Below the pieces are notes generated by a model. The model made no database searches and was not told the DNA's origin. It worked only from the letters and a program-made list of their open reading frames with translations. Shown here piece by piece: positions 1 through 7,174 of a stretch of 14,206 bases of DNA (position 1 is its first letter; every line of letters begins with the position of its first letter). This DNA is from JBBRHH01 sp038222915 (lineage in GTDB: Bacteria > Planctomycetota > Phycisphaerae > Tepidisphaerales > Tepidisphaeraceae): contig JBBRHH010000094.1 of NCBI GenBank assembly GCA_038222915.1, positions 1 to 14,206 on the forward strand, written 5' to 3'. The translations under genes and the position numbers were made by a program.

Positions 1-204
1 AATCAGGTGCGGATTACCGGTTTGGCAGAGCTCGTGACCGATCGAAAGGTGCTCGAGGCGATTTGGGATAGCAATGCCCTCCTGCGGCAGTACCTGGGCA
101 GCATCGATAACCCGCAGTTGATTGTGTATGTGATTCGACCCAGCCGGGTGCGCTACATGCAGGAGTGGGCGTTGAACTATTACGAGGTGCCGTTGGGTGG
201 ATAG
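1..204 (+). CDS. Pyridoxamine 5'-phosphate oxidase-like protein (C-terminal part)
   Basis: The reading frame is open from the left edge of the window to TAG at 202-204, so only the last 67 or so residues are present. The visible part reads as the last strands of an FMN-binding split-barrel protein: a VRITGLAELV strand, a helix with EAIWDSNALLRQYL, then NPQLIVYVIRPSRVRYMQEW and a short EVPLG tail. The P-x-R-V-R-Y-x-x-EW ending is familiar from PNPOx-like general stress and flavin reductase relatives. The exact substrate cannot be read from this piece. A GTG at 7 is only an internal codon. The gene ends 21 bases before the next ATG on the same strand, so the two may be co-transcribed. A different split-barrel or heme-utilisation family remains possible. 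Confidence 0.5.
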   Translation, partial: NQVRITGLAELVTDRKVLEAIWDSNALLRQYLGSIDNPQLIVYVIRPSRVRYMQEWALNYYEVPLGG

Positions 205-225
205 GCGCTCGAAACGAGGCATTCG

Positions 226-1284
226 ATGCGGGCACACTTGCGGACGCTTCTGACCTCGCTGGTCGTGGGCGTCGTTGTTGCTTTTGCGTTGGCCTGGATC
301 CTTGCGGCGAGCATGGACGTTGGATCCGTCGTGCCACAGACCGTTAACTATGCGACCGGCAGTGAACAGGTCGAAATTTCTGTCTGGTCGAAGCCGGGGG
401 CTGCGCATGTTCTGTACAAGTCGGAACGCGGATCGAACTGGTCGCCTTCGCAGGCGGCGGGTCCGCCCGACACTTTGGTGGCTGGCGACGCGGTCACGGC
501 CTGGGCGTCGGCCACGGCTGATGGCCAGCAGGAGTGGCTGACCTTGGAGTACGAGCGTGCGGTTGTCGCGAAGCGCATTGATGTTTATGAATCTTATTCT
601 CCCGGAGCGCTGGTTCGGGTCACCGCGTTCGGTGAGGACGGCAATGAGGTGGATGTCTGGCAAGGGGTGGATCCGACCAAGGCCAACAGCGGGAGCGGGG
701 TGTCCAAAATTCCGGTGACGGCTCAATTTAAGATTCGAAAGTTGAAGCTATATCTTGACTCGCTGGCCGTCTCGGGATGGAACGAAGTTGATGCCGTCGG
801 TTTGATCGACGCGGACGGGCAAACCCAATGGGCAGGTGATGTGCAGGCAAGCAGTTGGTACAGCAGTGGAAGTTATTCCAGTGTCAGCAGTTTGAGCCCC
901 GCGCAGGCGATGTCGATCGTGCCGGATTGGGCGCATTTGAGTCAGGCACAGGTGAAGTGGAAGGCATCGCAGACGGCAATAGATGCACGCGGCTGGCCGA
1001 TGTTGGCGCTATACCGCGAAGAAAACACGCCGATGACGACGGTGCGGCCGCCATACCCGGCTGCGCTTCCCTTGCGGCCGATATGGCGCGGACTCGCGGT
1101 GGATGCGGTATTTTTCGGCGTGCTGATCTGGATCATTCGGCTGATGGCGTATTGGCCGAACCGGTTCGTTCGCGATGTATCTCGGATGCGGCACGGGCGA
1201 TGTATCTCTTGTGGATATAATTTGAACTACAACTTTGTCGAGGGGTGCCCTGAATGCGGTTGGAGGAGGAATGCGAAGGGGTAG
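226..1284 (+). CDS. Membrane protein with discoidin-like domain and C-terminal zinc ribbon
   Basis: Protein of 352 residues; no named family recognised. The ATG at 226 follows a GAGG ribosome site (216-219) at a good distance. Residues 5-30 form a hydrophobic N-terminal anchor. Residues 65-200 look like a beta-sandwich of the galactose-binding or discoidin type: SPSQAAGPPDT, then EWLTLEYERAVVAKRIDVYES, a pattern used for carbohydrate or ligand contact outside the membrane. A second transmembrane helix lies at about 289-310. It is followed by a basic stretch and a short zinc ribbon with C326-x2-C329 and C341-x2-C344 (CGYNL...GCPECGW). This arrangement, ectodomain then helix then cytoplasmic zinc ribbon, recurs in Planctomycetota hypothetical proteins. 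The gene converges on the DNA ligase gene with 44 bases between the stop codons and no clear terminator. Function is unknown; sensing or envelope binding is a guess. Confidence 0.8.
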   Translation: MRAHLRTLLTSLVVGVVVAFALAWILAASMDVGSVVPQTVNYATGSEQVEISVWSKPGAAHVLYKSERGSNWSPSQAAGPPDTLVAGDAVTAWASATADGQQEWLTLEYERAVVAKRIDVYESYSPGALVRVTAFGEDGNEVDVWQGVDPTKANSGSGVSKIPVTAQFKIRKLKLYLDSLAVSGWNEVDAVGLIDADGQTQWAGDVQASSWYSSGSYSSVSSLSPAQAMSIVPDWAHLSQAQVKWKASQTAIDARGWPMLALYREENTPMTTVRPPYPAALPLRPIWRGLAVDAVFFGVLIWIIRLMAYWPNRFVRDVSRMRHGRCISCGYNLNYNFVEGCPECGWRRNAKG

Positions 1285-1328
1285 GATTTTGGCGCTTCGG
1301 GGGTCTCGTTTGGAGGCTAAGTTCTGGC

Positions 1329-3125
1329 TCACACATCGTTGAAAAGGCTGAGTTGCGGGTCCGGCTTGGCAGGTGGGGCGACTGATCTTCCAAAGTTGCG
1401 AGCGCTTTCGTAGAGCTCTTTCACGCGCAGGAGTTGATCGGCGTCTTCCGGCCGTTTGTCCCAACGAATGCATTTGATGCGGGGGAAGCGGAGGGCATAG
1501 CCGCTGGCATGGCGGGCGGATTTCTGGATCTGGTCGCAGGCGATTTCCAGAACGACCTGAGGGTCAACGACGTGAACGTGGCCATGCTGGGCGCGTGAAA
1601 TCTTCAGGAATAGTTCGGTGAGTTTGGCAATTTCTTCGTCGGTGACGCCGCTGTAGGCTTTGCCAATGTTGACGAGTTGGGCGTCGGGATGGGACCGTTC
1701 CGCCGACCAGACCGCGAAGGTGTAATCGCTGAGTGTATTGCGCCGTTTTCCGTGGCCGAACTCGGCGGCGGTGACAACGCAGTCGAGGGTGGGGAGGTGG
1801 GTCTTGAGCTTTAGCCAGGCCTTTCCGCGGCGGCCTGGGGCGTATACCGAATCGGGGTCTTTGAGGACGATCCCCTCGTTGCCGCGTTCGCGCGCGGCCT
1901 CGAAGATGGCGGCTATTTCGGTGGCGTTGTGTACGGTGGTGGCCTGTGTGCAGGCTAGATTCGGAAGTCCGGGCAGTGTGAGCGAATCGGACGGACTGCC
2001 CGCTACAAGACCGGCATGTGGGTTGCCATGGCAGAGGCCGTCGAGCGCGGCTTTTCGATCGCGGAGCGGCTTTTCCATCAACAGTTCGCCGTTCAGATAG
2101 AGGATATCAAAGGCGATGAAGGCGGCTGGATTTTCGCGGAGTATTTTCGCGCTGGGGCATTTGCGGCCGAGACGTTTTTGGATGTGGGCGAAAGGCATGA
2201 CGCGGCCGTTTTGCCAGGGGACGATTTCGCCGTCGAGGAGGAAGTCGCCGGGGACTTTGGAGATTGCGGCAACGACGTCGGGAAAGCAATCGTCGGTGCG
2301 GTCCATGGTGCGGGTGTATAGAGCAACTCTGGATCCGGATTTGTGGATTTGAATGCGGATGCCATCGAGTTTGTCTTCGGCGTAGAACGGCCGATCTTGA
2401 AGGGTGTTGCCAGCGACTTCCGGGGTTTCCTGCGGCGTAGCGAGCATGAACTGGATGGGGTGAAAGAGGCGGAAGGTTGGCGTCTTGAGCTGATCGTGAC
2501 GGGCGAGGACGCCAACTTCGTCGAGATCACCGACAAGCAACTGGCTGCGCTGAATTTCCTTTAATGGCTTATCGAAGGCGTGGGCAACGGCGGCCTGCAG
2601 AACGCCCTCCTGCACACCGATGCGAAGGTCGCGAAAGATAATTTTGGCGAGATAAGCAGCTTCGCGCGGATGGGGGCAACGCTGGAACATTTCACGGAGA
2701 AGCTGTTGTTTGATTTCCACCACGCCGATACGGGCGAGGGCGTCGAAAGCGGTGGCGAGTTCTTCCAGCGTAAACGGGTTGGGAGCGGCTTGGCTCTTTG
2801 GCCAGAGCTTGGCGAGGGCTTCGCCGATCTCGCCGGATTTGAGAACGGTGTCCCAGTAAACGCGCGAGTCAATTTTCAACAGATTTAGTATGACCTCGTT
2901 GACGATGGCAGAGCCGACGTTGAGGGTGCGTTCGTCGGTGGTGGGAAAGGCGCGGCCGGCGGCGTAACGGACGGCCCGGCGGAGGTCGTCGTCGTTATCC
3001 AGGGAGTGGAAGTAGGTCGCGAGGACGGCTTGTTTGTGAAGTTTGCTGGCGCTGGCCGCGGCGGTGTCACAAGCGGTCGCGAAGGTGAGGAGGGTGGCCT
3101 GGGGCACGGGCGATTGTAGGGGCAT
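1329..3125 (-). CDS. ATP-dependent DNA ligase with C-terminal clamp-binding motif
   Basis: Joins nicks in double-stranded DNA using ATP through a lysyl-AMP intermediate. The 598-residue protein has the archaeal/LigB-like layout. An N-terminal helical DNA-binding domain spans about 1-225. The nucleotidyltransferase core has motif I EDKLDGIR (catalytic K252), LLDGEIV (296-302), FIAFDIL (336-342), EGIVLK (417-422) and WLKLK (437-441). A C-terminal OB-fold ends in RFPRIKCIRWD (546-556). The tail DPQLSLFNDV holds QLSLF (591-595), the bacterial sliding-clamp-binding consensus. The start ATG at 3125 was chosen because family similarity begins just after it; the frame stays open back to 3509, but that extension is unlike ligases and crosses another gene fragment. 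No Shine-Dalgarno sequence is obvious. No Ku or polymerase partner lies nearby. Residues 366-395 look like an extra insert in the core and coincide with a DNA inverted repeat. Confidence 0.92.
   Translation of the reverse strand: MPLQSPVPQATLLTFATACDTAAASASKLHKQAVLATYFHSLDNDDDLRRAVRYAAGRAFPTTDERTLNVGSAIVNEVILNLLKIDSRVYWDTVLKSGEIGEALAKLWPKSQAAPNPFTLEELATAFDALARIGVVEIKQQLLREMFQRCPHPREAAYLAKIIFRDLRIGVQEGVLQAAVAHAFDKPLKEIQRSQLLVGDLDEVGVLARHDQLKTPTFRLFHPIQFMLATPQETPEVAGNTLQDRPFYAEDKLDGIRIQIHKSGSRVALYTRTMDRTDDCFPDVVAAISKVPGDFLLDGEIVPWQNGRVMPFAHIQKRLGRKCPSAKILRENPAAFIAFDILYLNGELLMEKPLRDRKAALDGLCHGNPHAGLVAGSPSDSLTLPGLPNLACTQATTVHNATEIAAIFEAARERGNEGIVLKDPDSVYAPGRRGKAWLKLKTHLPTLDCVVTAAEFGHGKRRNTLSDYTFAVWSAERSHPDAQLVNIGKAYSGVTDEEIAKLTELFLKISRAQHGHVHVVDPQVVLEIACDQIQKSARHASGYALRFPRIKCIRWDKRPEDADQLLRVKELYESARNFGRSVAPPAKPDPQLSLFNDV
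1970..2002. repeat. Inverted repeat inside the ligase gene
   Basis: Arms CGGGCAGT (1970-1977) and ACTGCCCG (1995-2002) are perfect 8-base complements around a 17-base loop. They encode ligase residues 375-386 (AGSPSDSLTLPG). This stretch, with its flanks, is an apparent extra linker of about 25-30 residues between the 'RDRKAALDGL' segment and the conserved 'ARERGNEGIVLK' segment. It could be an in-frame palindromic insertion or simply a chance hairpin in GC-rich coding DNA. Confidence 0.35.
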
Positions 3126-3150
3126 AAAGCTCGGTTTATCCCCAAGCCTG

Positions 3151-3429
3151 TTGCGCGTTCGACGTTCTGCCGTAAAGTGGCGCGCATCTCCATTGCGCCG
3201 AATCGCAAGGCATGTGTGCGCGACCGCGCTGCTCCTGAACGCTGCGGGACCGGTTTGGGCTGGCGACATCAACTGGAATGTCGCCTCAGGTGACTGGTTT
3301 ACCGCGGGCAATTGGTTACCCGCCGCCGTCCCGGGCTTTGGGGACATTGTCCACGTTCGCAATGGTGGAACAGTCGGCATCGCAGCCAATGCGAGCCCGG
3401 CCGCGATCGCGAGCAAGTTTGCGGGCTGA
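3151..3429 (+). pseudogene. Truncated exported protein (autotransporter/PEP-CTERM-like N terminus)
   Basis: A plus-strand frame with possible TTG starts at 3151 or 3193 and GTG at 3214 encodes a basic region, a hydrophobic run (ATALLLNAAGPVWAG) resembling a signal peptide with cleavage after VWA, and then INWNVASGDWFTAGNWLPA followed by VPGFGDIVHVRNGGTVGIAAN. That mature start is the usual opening of large planctomycete secreted proteins built from repeats of the type 'W..SGDW...ANW....P...D.V...NGGT'. Those proteins run to hundreds or thousands of residues; this one meets TGA at 3427-3429, right where the first repeat would end. It lies head-to-head with the ligase start (3125) and 39 bases before the next gene. 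I read it as the stump of a deleted gene. A genuine short secreted protein is the less likely alternative. Confidence 0.5.
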
Positions 3430-3468
3430 AACCTTCCATTGTCCAGCGCCGAGCGTATAACTTTCGCC

Positions 3469-5208
3469 ATGGGCACGGCTGAAAAAGCTAAAACGCGGCA
3501 GCGGATCATGCAATCGGTGTTGTGCGGTGTGTTAGTTGTATGTCTGGCGCTGGCGGGCTGGGTAAGCGGGCGGCGACGGTCGTTGCTGGTTGTCGTGCTC
3601 GACTCGCCGAAAAATTTTAGTGAGATCGGGGTGAATTTGCGGGTACCGCGTGGATGGACGGACAGGGCGGCTGACGGTTCAATTGTAATCGAGCGGCCTG
3701 CACAGGGAGTTGAGCCGGAGCGTCGGCTTGTTGTCAGGCGTCTGCGAAGCCGGTCTCTATTATCAGCGCTGGAAGCGCTTCAGCGGTGTGGGATGCTGCA
3801 GGGCAAGTGGTGGGCGCTTCCCGAAGTTTCATCGCAGACTTCTCCCGTGGTGATTGCCGGATGGCCGGGCGTCATGGTCACACTGACAGGACATTCACAT
3901 GGCGTGGACGAGGCGCGCGTCGTTCGGGTGGCGGCCGCGGTGCTTCCTTCCCGGGACATCATCGCGTTGCGACTGGAGACGTTCGGGACGACCGAGCCCT
4001 TTGATGCGGATGTCATCGCAGGCGTTGGGGAATCCATCTCGATCGATCGACTGCTACCGCCTGCGCCGGTGGTGGGGGACGTGGAATTGGGGGGCGGCGT
4101 TCATGTGAACCTCCCGGATCATTTTTTGACGTTGCCGCGCGATGACGATTGGCGAACCGGCCTGGCGCTGCACAGTGACGCCGCGAGCCCGTGTGTGGGG
4201 ATTGAACTGGTGCCGTCTGTTTTTCTGGAGACCGAAGATGCCGATTCTTTTGCGACGATTCTGTCCTGTCGCGATCCACACCGGGTGATTGGGCCGATTG
4301 AAAAACTGAACGGCCACACGTGGGTCTGCCGGACGATTTCGGCGAGCGAGAAGACGATTGTGGCGGACTATCTGGTTTCGCAAAGGGATGGGCAGGCGCT
4401 GCTGGCCGAATTTCATGCCGATGCGAGCAATGCGAAATATCTGGACGGATTGTGGTCCGGTATGGCGGCGAGTGTTCGATTTCCGGCCCAGAGCGATATC
4501 GCAGCCCGGCTCGAGAAGGGGGCGGAGGCGGTCGCGCACCTCCATGCAGTGCCGCCGGTGATTCTGGCCTCCAGCGACGATCGGTTTTTGTATTGGGATA
4601 AGCGGGCAGGCAATAATCGGTTGCCGGTGGACTTTTGGCTGCATCCTGGTGACGGGGCGATACTGGGGCAGTTCAGAATGGACGCCGCAACGCTCGGTGG
4701 GAATGTGACGGAGACCAAGAGCAGTTGGTGGTTGGCGAATGATCTCTCGTCGTACGAATATGAGATGGTGGAAAAGGCGCAGACGGGCGAGGTGGGGAGT
4801 CAGAAGACAGTGTTGGCCGATGGGAAAATTAAGACGGCAGCGGGTGGGCACGGGTCGGCGCCGGTGGCCGAGCCACCGCAGTTCGTCCCAGGGAGCATTC
4901 TGCCGCACATGCTGGCACGTCTGCGCGGTGAAAAGCTGATGCTGCGAACGGAATCGTGCGTGATCGCCGGGAACGCGGCCGCACGTGGATTAATGACGCT
5001 GCTGATCGATCCCTGCGCCGATCACCCACACCTGGTGACCACGCCGGATGAACAGCCAACAAAGATGGCGGCCGTGCGGCTGAGCATCAATGGGACAGGC
5101 GAGATCAGCCGTTGGTATTTCGACCTGGATGGCAATTTACATCTGATTGAACTTTCGGAGGACGTGCAGCTTCAGAGGGAGGATGGGAGCAGTGAGGTGG
5201 TGAAGTAG
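3469..5208 (+). CDS. Unrecognised membrane-anchored protein, about 579 residues
   Basis: I do not recognise a named family. The preferred start is ATG 3469 (MGTAEKAKTRQR...); an in-frame TTG at 3439 and an ATG at 3508 are alternatives, and none has a convincing ribosome site. Residues 13-33 form one transmembrane helix or uncleaved signal (MQSVLCGVLVVCLALAGWVSG), placing the rest outside the cytoplasm. Residues 45-200 and 210-350 read like two related alpha/beta modules, each starting with a strand such as 'GVNLRVPRGWTDR' or 'GVHVNLPDHFLTLPRDDDW', reminiscent of PsbP/DcrB-like folds. The second half (about 360-575) is strand-rich and ends 'GEISRWYFDLDGNLHLIELSED', suggesting a lipoprotein-carrier-like or beta-sheet domain. 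No catalytic motif is apparent. It converges on nadD with only 6 bases between the stops. Codons favour GCG, GTG and TTG, unlike the ATP synthase genes. Confidence 0.78.
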   Translation: MGTAEKAKTRQRIMQSVLCGVLVVCLALAGWVSGRRRSLLVVVLDSPKNFSEIGVNLRVPRGWTDRAADGSIVIERPAQGVEPERRLVVRRLRSRSLLSALEALQRCGMLQGKWWALPEVSSQTSPVVIAGWPGVMVTLTGHSHGVDEARVVRVAAAVLPSRDIIALRLETFGTTEPFDADVIAGVGESISIDRLLPPAPVVGDVELGGGVHVNLPDHFLTLPRDDDWRTGLALHSDAASPCVGIELVPSVFLETEDADSFATILSCRDPHRVIGPIEKLNGHTWVCRTISASEKTIVADYLVSQRDGQALLAEFHADASNAKYLDGLWSGMAASVRFPAQSDIAARLEKGAEAVAHLHAVPPVILASSDDRFLYWDKRAGNNRLPVDFWLHPGDGAILGQFRMDAATLGGNVTETKSSWWLANDLSSYEYEMVEKAQTGEVGSQKTVLADGKIKTAAGGHGSAPVAEPPQFVPGSILPHMLARLRGEKLMLRTESCVIAGNAAARGLMTLLIDPCADHPHLVTTPDEQPTKMAAVRLSINGTGEISRWYFDLDGNLHLIELSEDVQLQREDGSSEVVK

Positions 5209-5214
5209 CGTGCA

Positions 5215-5805
5215 TCAAACGTACAGTCGGTGTTGTGCGATATACTCGGCGACGGCCGGGGGCGTGAGAAAGGCGATGGATCGGCGCTGTCGCACGCGGT
5301 CGCGAATGTTGGTGGCGCTGATGTCGATCTGGGGTGCAACGATCATTTGATGCTGGAGCCGTTGGAAGGCTGGCGGGATGGCAGACCAGTCGACAGGTGT
5401 CCCAGGGCGGGCCATAATTACGAAATTCACGGCTGCCAGAAGCTCGGCCGGTTGCCGCCAAGTGGGCAGGTGGGCGATTGTGTCACTTCCGATGAGCCAG
5501 TTGATCTGGTCCATTCCCGTCGCTCGTAGCTCCCGCACCGTATCGATGGTGAAACTTGGGCCAATTCGTCGTAATTCGAGGTCGTCGATTTCAAACAGGT
5601 CAGAGTGCCCAAATGACGCAATCTGGCACATCGATAGACGATCGCCAGCGTCTGCCATATCCGCAGCCGCGAGCTTGTGCGGTGGCGCGGCACTGGGAAT
5701 CAGGCGAATTCGGTCAAAACCACCCGATTCCGCGACCGCCCTGGCACAAATTAAGTGCCCATGATGAATGGGGTTAAAGCTGCCGCCAAAACAGAGCGTT
5801 CTCAT
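5215..5805 (-). CDS. nadD: Nicotinate-nucleotide adenylyltransferase
   Basis: Transfers AMP from ATP to nicotinate mononucleotide, making deamido-NAD+ in NAD biosynthesis; cytoplasmic. The 196-residue protein has the nucleotidyltransferase signature GGSFNPIHHGHL (7-18), a PPHK segment, the 'FTIDTVRELR' helix, 'WLIGSDTIAHLPTW' for nucleotide binding, and the C-terminal 'ISATNIRDRVRQ' motif matching IS-x-T-x-IR. Length is normal for NadD (about 190-215). The start at 5805 puts the signature close to the N terminus, as is usual; the frame continues to an ATG at 5847, but that lies upstream of a likely promoter. No Shine-Dalgarno precedes 5805 and the promoter leaves only a few bases of leader. 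The common partner rsfS is not adjacent. It converges on the unrecognised gene to its left and diverges from the sigma factor gene. Confidence 0.93.
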   Translation of the reverse strand: MRTLCFGGSFNPIHHGHLICARAVAESGGFDRIRLIPSAAPPHKLAAADMADAGDRLSMCQIASFGHSDLFEIDDLELRRIGPSFTIDTVRELRATGMDQINWLIGSDTIAHLPTWRQPAELLAAVNFVIMARPGTPVDWSAIPPAFQRLQHQMIVAPQIDISATNIRDRVRQRRSIAFLTPPAVAEYIAQHRLYV

Positions 5806-5815
5806 GGGGACTGTC

Positions 5816-5844
5816 GTTATAACCCGCGCAGGTACTTTGACCAA
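5816..5844 (-). promoter_or_regulatory. Candidate nadD promoter giving a near-leaderless mRNA
   Basis: On the minus strand TTGGTC (5844-5839) and TATAAC (5821-5816, five of six consensus bases) are spaced by 17 bases. Only 10 bases separate the -10 box from the nadD ATG, so the transcript would start about 3-5 bases before it, matching the absence of a ribosome site. The -35 box is weak (three of six). Confidence 0.4.
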
Positions 5845-5847
5845 CAT

Positions 5848-6129
5848 CTATCAATTGGAATGCGAATTGCTTCTAGTCGATCGAGGCTTGCTCTGGCTCA
5901 GTCCGTGTGGCACTGTGGTCAGACGGGCAGGTGGCCACAGCCGATAAGTGTCCTCCGGGCGTCCCAAGCGGTTTTTTTGGTTTGTGGAGTAATTTAAGCG
6001 CCGCTTTGCCCGACCTTTATATGCAGTGAACACCGATAGTGCAGCAGTCGTACTAAAAGATATTCCTACGCGATTGTCGTAGAATAAAGTACACTCGAAG
6101 TTGGTTAGATTATTGGAAGGGAGGCCACA
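5848..6129. other. Intergenic region between nadD and the sigma factor gene
   Basis: This divergent spacer has no credible gene. It holds a possible hairpin with arms CTGTGG and CCACAG in the 5908-5940 stretch, and a stem near 6064-6090 in which ATTC-CTACG pairs with CGTAGAAT around a 7-base loop, in the presumed leader of the sigma factor gene. TAGAAT in the second hairpin resembles a -10 box, but I see no good -35 box at the right distance. The ribosome site GGAAGGGAGG ends at 6124, 5 bases before the ATG. Confidence 0.4.
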
Positions 6130-7113
6130 ATGGCCACCATGACAGCAGTGCGTAAGACCAAATCAGTTTCGAGGGCGCTCCGACAGCGTGTCGAGCACCT
6201 GTTGACTGAATCATATGCCTTTATGGACTCGCCGGTCTTCAAACAGCGCGGAATTGAGAAACAATTATTCAACTTTGAAACCGAGCCGGCGCTGCCAGCC
6301 ACAAGCTGGTACCAACCCACCGCGCAGGATCTCGAGGATTTCAAGCCAACGAATTCTCCGCAACTGATGAGCACGCAGGAAGAGCGGATGATGTTTTTGC
6401 GCTTCAACTATTCGAAGCGGAAGCTCAGCGATCTGCAGAAAAAGCTTCAGAAGGAAATCACTTTCGAAGTTGCGGAACAGTTCCTGCACTGGCACCGGCG
6501 CTTTGAACATTTCCGTGAATATCTTGTCCGCACCAATCTTGCGTTGGTGCTGGCGATGGCAAAGCGCAGCCGGCTTGGCCACGTGGATTTCGCCGAAGTG
6601 GTGAGTGAAGGAAATATGGCGCTGCTTCGCGCCGTGGACAAATTCAGCATCGACCGCGGTTTCAAGTTTTCCACGTACGCGTGCCGCGCGATTTTGAAGG
6701 CTTTCTCACGGACGGCCTTGAAGGCGTCACGGCATCGGACACGTTTCCCGGTGGAGTTTGAACCAGACCTTGAGAAGAGTGACTGGTCGGACCGCCGGCG
6801 CGAGACGATCGAAGAGGAATGCGTTGACGAGCTGAAGACGATCGTCGATCGCAACCTCGCGGATTTGTCGGTAGTCGAGCAGACCGTGATCCGCCGCCGT
6901 TTCAATTGGCAGGAGCAGGAGGAATCTCCGCTCACGCTGGAAGAAGTCGGCAAGATCATCGGCGTGACCAAAGAGCGGGTCCGTCAGATACAGAACAAGG
7001 CGTTGATCAAGATCAAGCAGGTGATGGAAGGCGGCGTCCTACGAACGTCGCGAACTGGAGTGGAGGGCGAAGAGCCCGCAATCGTTCCGGTGAACGAGCC
7101 TGTGACGACCTGA
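6130..7113 (+). CDS. RNA polymerase sigma factor, sigma-70 family, divergent
   Basis: Directs RNA polymerase core to promoters. The 327-residue protein begins at ATG 6130 behind a strong GGAAGGGAGG site. An N-terminal extension (1-78) is unlike RpoD. Residues 79-107 (LMSTQEERMMFLRFNYSKRKL) resemble part of region 1.2. Region 2 covers about 126-196, with YLVRTNLALVLAMAKR, then DFAEVVSEGNMALLRAVDKFSIDRGFKFSTYA. Region 4 covers about 238-300, with a helix-turn-helix LTLEEVGKIIGVTKERVRQIQNKAL. The stretch between (197-237) is short and has little of a normal region 3. After FSTYA the protein reads CRAILKAFSR where housekeeping factors have TWWIRQAITR, so residues used for -10 recognition and melting are replaced. 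It is probably an alternative, planctomycete-type sigma factor. The gene is monocistronic, ending at the terminator at 7139-7172. Confidence 0.88.
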   Translation: MATMTAVRKTKSVSRALRQRVEHLLTESYAFMDSPVFKQRGIEKQLFNFETEPALPATSWYQPTAQDLEDFKPTNSPQLMSTQEERMMFLRFNYSKRKLSDLQKKLQKEITFEVAEQFLHWHRRFEHFREYLVRTNLALVLAMAKRSRLGHVDFAEVVSEGNMALLRAVDKFSIDRGFKFSTYACRAILKAFSRTALKASRHRTRFPVEFEPDLEKSDWSDRRRETIEEECVDELKTIVDRNLADLSVVEQTVIRRRFNWQEQEESPLTLEEVGKIIGVTKERVRQIQNKALIKIKQVMEGGVLRTSRTGVEGEEPAIVPVNEPVTT

Positions 7114-7138
7114 GTCGGCGCTTACAAGCCAAGTTTTG

Positions 7139-7172
7139 AAAGGGCATGGTCATCGAGACCATGCCCTTTTTT
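7139..7172 (+). terminator. Intrinsic terminator of the sigma factor gene
   Basis: A perfect 13-base stem, AAAGGGCATGGTC (7139-7151) with GACCATGCCCTTT (7157-7169), encloses a 5-base loop and runs into six T residues (7167-7172). It starts 25 bases after the sigma factor stop codon. The group II intron remnant begins two bases after the T-tract. Confidence 0.95.
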
Positions 7173-7174
7173 AT

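Noticed and set aside
3126..3509. N-terminal extension of the DNA ligase to 3509
   Set aside because: The added 128 residues do not resemble ligases and lie antisense to the exported-protein fragment; family similarity starts right after 3125.
4054..4908. 284-codon reverse frame inside the unrecognised gene at 3469-5208
   Set aside because: Composition is biased and lacks domains; the forward frame has a transmembrane start, is longer and ends cleanly before nadD.
5806..5847. NadD start at 5847
   Set aside because: It would put 14 residues before the usual N terminus and lies upstream of the likely promoter; no ribosome site favours it.
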